From the NCBI GenBank assembly GCA_903970465.1, contig CAJCIO010000115.1, positions 1 through 37,453 on the forward strand: 37,453 nt of DNA, given 5' to 3'. The translations under genes were made by a program, and so were the position numbers. The notes under the pieces are model-generated. The model was not told the DNA's origin and made no database searches. It worked only from the letters and a program-made list of their open reading frames with translations. Shown in pieces: positions 34,034 through 37,453 of the stretch. Numbering within the stretch: position 1 is the first letter of the stretch; each line of letters opens with the position of its first letter. This DNA is from Gammaproteobacteria bacterium. GTDB lineage: Bacteria; Pseudomonadota; Gammaproteobacteria; Pseudomonadales; Pseudomonadaceae.

Positions 34034-35929
34034 TCAGATAGCCCCACGCGAACGCAACAACTCCAGCACCTGCTTGACCCCGTCCTCGACCGACGCACTC
34101 TGCGTATCGATCACCAGATCGGCATTCAGCGGCACATCGTACGGGAAGGATTCTCCTGGAATGTTGTCGCCATCGGCCGCATACAGACCCTGAGGATCAC
34201 GCTGACGGCACACCAGCGGCGATGCCTGCACGTAGACCGTGATCAAGCGTTCGGTACCGATCAGGGTTTTCGCCTGTTCGCGACCTTCGGCCGAGGGCGC
34301 CACGAAGGCCGCCAGCGTCAGCAGGCCAGCCTCATTGAACTGCCGCGCCACATGGGCGGCACGACGCCAGTTCTCGGTGCGGCCGACGCGGTCCTGCGGC
34401 AAGCCCTTGTTGAGGTCGTGACGCAGGTTCTGGCCATCGAGCACAAACACGGCACGGCCCATATCGAACAGCTTGCGTTCAACGGCATAGGCCAGGGTGC
34501 TCTTGCCTGCACCCGACAAGCCGGTGAACAGCACGGTGGCTGGCTTCTGACCGAAACGTTGGGCGCGTTCCTCGGTGGCCACGTGGGCCGCCTTGCTGTG
34601 CTGACCACCTTGGCCGATCACCGGTGGCGCAATGATCATGCCTGCGCCGACAGTGCCGTTGGTCAGGCGATCGACGACAATGAAGGCGCCCGTGGTGCGG
34701 TTGCTTTCATAGCCGTCCAACGCGATGGCGGTGTCCAGCGAGACCTTGACCTTGCCGATCTCGTTGAGGTTGAGAGAGCTCGCGGCGCCCTCTTCCAGAG
34801 TGTTGACGTCGACACGGTGCACGATGCTGGCGATCGAGCCAGGCACATAGCTGGTCGCGCGCTTGATGTCGTATTTCTTGCCCGGCAGCATCGGCTCTTC
34901 GGCCATCCACACCAGCATGGCGTCAAACTGGTCGGTCACCGGCGGCACGTTATCGGCGTGCACCAGCAGATCGCCACGGGAGATGTCGATCTCGTCTTCC
35001 ATGGTCAGGGTCACGGCCTGGCCTGGGCCGGCGTGCTCCAGCTCACCTTCGTAGGTGACGATAGATTTGACGCGGCTGCTCTTGCCCGATGGCAGCACCA
35101 CGACTTCGTCGCCCTTGTGCACGATGCCGCTGGCCAAGGTGCCGGCGAAACCGCGGAAGTTCAGGTTCGGGCGGTTGACGTACTGCACCGGGAAGCGCAG
35201 ATCGGTCATGTTGCGATCGGTCGAAACGTCAACGGTCTCGAGGATTTCCATCAGCGTCTGGCCGGTGTACCACGGCGACTGCTCGCTGTGATTCACCACA
35301 TTGTCGCCCTTGAGCGCCGACATCGGCACGAAGGCCAAGGTGGTCGGATTGAGGTTGATGGCCTCGGCAAACTTCAGGTAGTCGGCCTTGATCGACTCGA
35401 ACACGCCCTCATCGAAGCCCTTGAGGTCCATCTTGTTGATGGCGACCACGATGTGCTTGATGCCCAGCAGGGAAGCGATGTAGCTGTGTCGGCGGGTCTG
35501 GGTCTGTACGCCGTAACGGGCGTCGACCAGAATGATCGCCAGGTCACAGGTAGACGCACCGGTGGCCATGTTGCGGGTGTACTGCTCGTGGCCCGGGGTG
35601 TCGGCAATGATGAACTTGCGCTTGGCCGTGGAGAAATAGCGGTAGGCGACATCGATGGTGATGCCCTGCTCGCGCTCGGCCTGCAGGCCGTCGACCAGCA
35701 ACGCCAGGTCGATGTCATCGCCAGTGGTGCCGGATTTTTTCGAATCACGGGTGATGGCTTCCAGGTGGTCTTCGTAGATCATCTTGGAGTCGTGCAGCAG
35801 GCGCCCGATCAGGGTGCTCTTGCCGTCATCGACGTTGCCGCAGGTCAGGAAACGCAACAGTTCCTTGCGCTCGTGCTGGGCCAGGTAGGCGAGGATGTCC
35901 TCGCTGATCAAATCTGATTGGTGACTCAT
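34034..35929 (-). CDS. cysNC: Bifunctional ATP sulfurylase subunit / APS kinase CysNC
   Basis: Fused GTPase subunit of ATP sulfurylase (CysN) and APS kinase (CysC) that, with CysD, activates sulfate to PAPS. The start [20 protein letters not shown] gives 631 residues. CysN part (1-450): P-loop GNVDDGKST (31-39), [16 protein letters not shown], then two beta-barrel domains. CysC part (about 465-631): P-loop GLSGAGKST (470-478), [27 protein letters not shown] and [18 protein letters not shown]. The frame continues open far upstream through a decayed gene; that upstream part is not part of CysN. It is separated from cysD by 470 nt, unusual for this operon. Confidence 0.95.
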   Translation of the reverse strand: MSHQSDLISEDILAYLAQHERKELLRFLTCGNVDDGKSTLIGRLLHDSKMIYEDHLEAITRDSKKSGTTGDDIDLALLVDGLQAEREQGITIDVAYRYFSTAKRKFIIADTPGHEQYTRNMATGASTCDLAIILVDARYGVQTQTRRHSYIASLLGIKHIVVAINKMDLKGFDEGVFESIKADYLKFAEAINLNPTTLAFVPMSALKGDNVVNHSEQSPWYTGQTLMEILETVDVSTDRNMTDLRFPVQYVNRPNLNFRGFAGTLASGIVHKGDEVVVLPSGKSSRVKSIVTYEGELEHAGPGQAVTLTMEDEIDISRGDLLVHADNVPPVTDQFDAMLVWMAEEPMLPGKKYDIKRATSYVPGSIASIVHRVDVNTLEEGAASSLNLNEIGKVKVSLDTAIALDGYESNRTTGAFIVVDRLTNGTVGAGMIIAPPVIGQGGQHSKAAHVATEERAQRFGQKPATVLFTGLSGAGKSTLAYAVERKLFDMGRAVFVLDGQNLRHDLNKGLPQDRVGRTENWRRAAHVARQFNEAGLLTLAAFVAPSAEGREQAKTLIGTERLITVYVQASPLVCRQRDPQGLYAADGDNIPGESFPYDVPLNADLVIDTQSASVEDGVKQVLELLRSRGAI

Positions 35930-35937
35930 TGCATTCG

Positions 35938-35969
35938 AGCTCCAAGTTGTAGGCTTCAAGCGGCAAGCT
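35938..35969 (+). repeat. Right-hand arm of imperfect inverted repeat around the 4HB cassette
   Basis: Plus-strand 32-nt segment beginning AGCTCCAAGTT and ending GCGGCAAGCT. It matches the minus strand of 36387-36356 at 22 of 32 positions without gaps, including a perfect 10-base block GCGGCAAGCT at the same offset. It lies 9 nt from the cysNC start. Confidence 0.7.
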
Positions 35970-35982
35970 TGTCGGCCTACAG

Positions 35983-36324
35983 CTAGTTGGAAATTTTTTT
36001 GATCAACCCGCATAGCATATTGGATAGCTCGCGGGACTCCGGTATCCAGTTCGCTGCAAACGAATCGCTGATGTAGCCGATCTCTCTGCCAATCATGATC
36101 TGTGTGCGCAACTCCCCCGCATGAGGCCTTTGCGATCCACAGAAACTGACATTTTTCCTTGATCGAGAAACGCTCCATTCCCTCTGCGATATTGCTCGGG
36201 ACCGACAACGCAGAGCGGGTAATCTGACTGCGAAAAGTCAAATCCCTGCATGAAGCCATTTCTTGTAAACCACAACAGTGAGCCACTTGGCTCGCTGCTA
36301 CACCACCAGCTTCTCGAAATCCAT
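35983..36324 (-). pseudogene. Decayed four-helix-bundle (S23/IVS-type) protein gene
   Basis: On the minus strand from ATG at 36324 the pieces read MDFEKLVV, then a TAG where Trp is expected, QRAK...VYK, then after losing one base [40 protein letters not shown] and LWIAKAS; then after removing the extra T at 36121, [40 protein letters not shown] and KKISN with a TAG at 35985. The whole is about 113 residues and matches the four-helix-bundle family (23S rRNA intervening-sequence proteins; TIGR02436; related to Avd), whose hallmark is IRRAA.SIPSNIAEG and AKGSAGELRTQ. At least three lesions are seen, so it is not functional as a whole protein. Confidence 0.85.
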
Positions 36325-36355
36325 TTCAAGCCCCAAGTCAACAACTCAAGCACAC

Positions 36356-36387
36356 AGCTTGCCGCCTCTGACTTGTAGCTTGCAGCT
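36356..36387 (-). repeat. Left-hand arm of imperfect inverted repeat around the 4HB cassette
   Basis: Minus-strand 32-nt segment beginning AGCTGCAAGCT and ending GCGGCAAGCT, partner of 35938-35969. It is 13 nt downstream of the cysD stop. A further GCGGCAAGTT copy sits at the cysD end (36400-36391, minus strand), suggesting degenerate short repeats of the GCGGCAAGCT/AGCTGCAAGCT kind. Confidence 0.7.
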
Positions 36388-36399
36388 CATAACTTGCCG

Positions 36400-37317
36400 C
36401 TAAAAGTAACCTTGACGTTTTTTGTCTTCCATGGAGCCTGCGCCATCGTGGTCGATGACCCGGCCCTGGCGCTCGGAAGTTCGCGTCAGGAGCATTTCCT
36501 GAATGATGTCCGTGAGGGTTTCGGCTTCGGACTCCACTGCGCCCGTCAACGGGTAGCAGCCAAGCGTACGGAAACGCACTTTCTTTTTGACGATACGGGA
36601 CTTTTCTTCCTCGCTGAGGTGCTCGAGGATGCGATCATCGTCGATCATGATCAGAGTGCCGTTCTTCTCGATGACTTCACGCTCGGCGGCAAAATACAGC
36701 GGCACGATCGGGATGCCTTCGAGGTAGATGTACTGCCAGATATCGAGCTCGGTCCAGTTCGACAAAGGGAACACACGAATGGACTCGCCCTTGTTGACCT
36801 TGCCGTTGTAGACGTTCCACAGCTCGGGGCGCTGGTTTTTCGGGTCCCAGCGGTGCTTGCTGTCGCGGAACGAGTACACGCGTTCTTTGGCGCGAGACTT
36901 TTCTTCGTCGCGGCGCGCACCACCGAAGGCGGCGTCGAAGCCGTACTTGTCCAGCGCCTGCTTGAGGCCCTGGGTCTTCATGATGTCGGTGTGCTTGGAG
37001 CTGCCGTGGGTAAACGGGTTGATGTCCTGGGCAACGCCATCAGGATTGATGTGCACCAACAGGTCCAGGCCCATTTCTTCGACCATGCGATCGCGGAAGC
37101 TGTACATCTCCTGGAATTTCCACCGGGTGTCGACGTGCATCACCGGGAACGGCAGCTTGCCCGGGAAGAATGCCTTGCGCGCCAGATGCAGCATGACGGC
37201 GGAGTCCTTGCCGATCGAATACAGCATCACCGGGTTATCGAATTCGGCGGCCACCTCACGAATGATGTGGATACTTTCCGCCTCCAACTGTTTCAGGTGC
37301 GTCAGTTTGTCGACCAT
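36400..37317 (-). CDS. cysD: Sulfate adenylyltransferase small subunit
   Basis: CysD is the ATP-pyrophosphatase catalytic subunit of ATP sulfurylase, making adenosine 5'-phosphosulfate with CysN. The 305-residue protein has the PP-loop SIGKDS (34-39) in [62 protein letters not shown] and [10 protein letters not shown]; the C-terminus is [23 protein letters not shown]. It is first in the cysD-cysNC operon. Upstream (37318-37453) lie elements of a regulated leader. Confidence 0.97.
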   Translation of the reverse strand: MVDKLTHLKQLEAESIHIIREVAAEFDNPVMLYSIGKDSAVMLHLARKAFFPGKLPFPVMHVDTRWKFQEMYSFRDRMVEEMGLDLLVHINPDGVAQDINPFTHGSSKHTDIMKTQGLKQALDKYGFDAAFGGARRDEEKSRAKERVYSFRDSKHRWDPKNQRPELWNVYNGKVNKGESIRVFPLSNWTELDIWQYIYLEGIPIVPLYFAAEREVIEKNGTLIMIDDDRILEHLSEEEKSRIVKKKVRFRTLGCYPLTGAVESEAETLTDIIQEMLLTRTSERQGRVIDHDGAGSMEDKKRQGYF

Positions 37318-37345
37318 GGTTACTCACGGGATACATTCTTTATGG

Positions 37346-37361
37346 ACGGCCCACGGGCCGT
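37346..37361. repeat. Perfect palindrome in cysD leader
   Basis: ACGGCCC and GGGCCGT flank AC at 37346-37361, about 30 nt before the cysD start. It could form a hairpin in the 5' UTR or be a protein site. Confidence 0.6.
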
Positions 37362-37421
37362 GTTCGAGCCGCGCACTTTAACATGGGGGCCGGTTCTATG
37401 AAAAAGGCGGCCTAGACGCAA

Positions 37422-37437
37422 AGGTTATAAGGTTATA
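37422..37437 (-). promoter_or_regulatory. Possible CysB-type activator site upstream of cysD
   Basis: AGGTTATA is repeated directly at 37422-37429 and 37430-37437; on the minus strand this reads TATAACCTTATAACCT. ATAACC half-sites are reminiscent of CysB (LysR-type) sites, and the position, about 105-120 nt upstream of the cysD start, fits an activator. Downstream, TTTTCA-N17-TTAAAG could be the promoter. Inference. Confidence 0.4.
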
Positions 37438-37453
37438 TCTGCTAGTTAGGGTG

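Noticed and set aside
35930..36286. A long open frame continuing cysNC upstream to 36286 (750 residues)
   Set aside because: The upstream part is the leftover of the decayed four-helix-bundle gene and intergenic sequence that happen to lack stops; CysN starts at MSHQSDL (35929).

Overview
The window is a chromosomal segment of a Pseudomonas (gammaproteobacterium, GC-rich). The gene order, from recall, closely follows the lpxC-to-cysD stretch of Pseudomonas aeruginosa: lpxC-ftsZAQ-ddl-murCG-ftsW-murD-mraY-murFE-ftsI-ftsL-rsmH-mraZ, rnpB, rsmI, lpoA-yraN-gmhA-dolP, sspB-sspA, petCBA, rpsI-rplM, an AraC-type regulator, zapE, trpS, an alpha/beta hydrolase, zapG (yhcB), cysNC-cysD. Protein sequences such as FtsZ, FtsI, MraY and SspB are typical of the genus; the exact species cannot be fixed from this window.

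Region 1 (1-18000, all minus strand) is the complete division and cell wall (dcw) cluster. It is read from a sigma70 promoter and a three-box MraZ operator upstream of mraZ down to lpxC, which has its own promoter and ends in a terminator at the window's left edge. Genes are packed with 1-11 nt overlaps, so translation is probably coupled. Together they make UDP-MurNAc-pentapeptide and lipid II (MurE, F, D, C, Ddl, MraY, MurG) and the divisome (FtsL, I, W, Q, A, Z). Region 2 (18200-24400) holds RNase P RNA, rsmI, the divergent lpoA-yraN-gmhA-dolP envelope operon and the convergent sspA-sspB pair. Region 3 (24570-28060) holds the cytochrome bc1 operon petABC and the rplM-rpsI ribosomal operon. 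Region 4 (28340-33260) holds an AraC-type regulator, zapE, trpS, a hydrolase and zapG. Region 5 (33264-37453) holds the sulfate-activation genes cysD and cysNC plus two accessory insertions.

Most of the window is conserved core genome. The points that stand out are: (1) a decayed four-helix-bundle (S23/IVS-type) gene sitting alone between cysD and cysNC, framed by a 32-bp imperfect inverted repeat, which looks like a small cassette inserted into an operon; (2) a divergent pair made of a small XRE-type repressor and a frameshifted DUF3077-like gene, with overlapping palindromes in the shared promoter region; (3) a 39-bp tandem duplication at the rsmH/ftsL junction that lengthens the cytoplasmic tail of FtsL by 13 residues; (4) an unusually short cytochrome c1 in a petABC operon that looks divergent for the genus; (5) a TrpS with a C-terminal extension resembling a YegP/DUF1508 repeat. 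All family statements come from recognition of motifs and remembered homologues; no database search was run.
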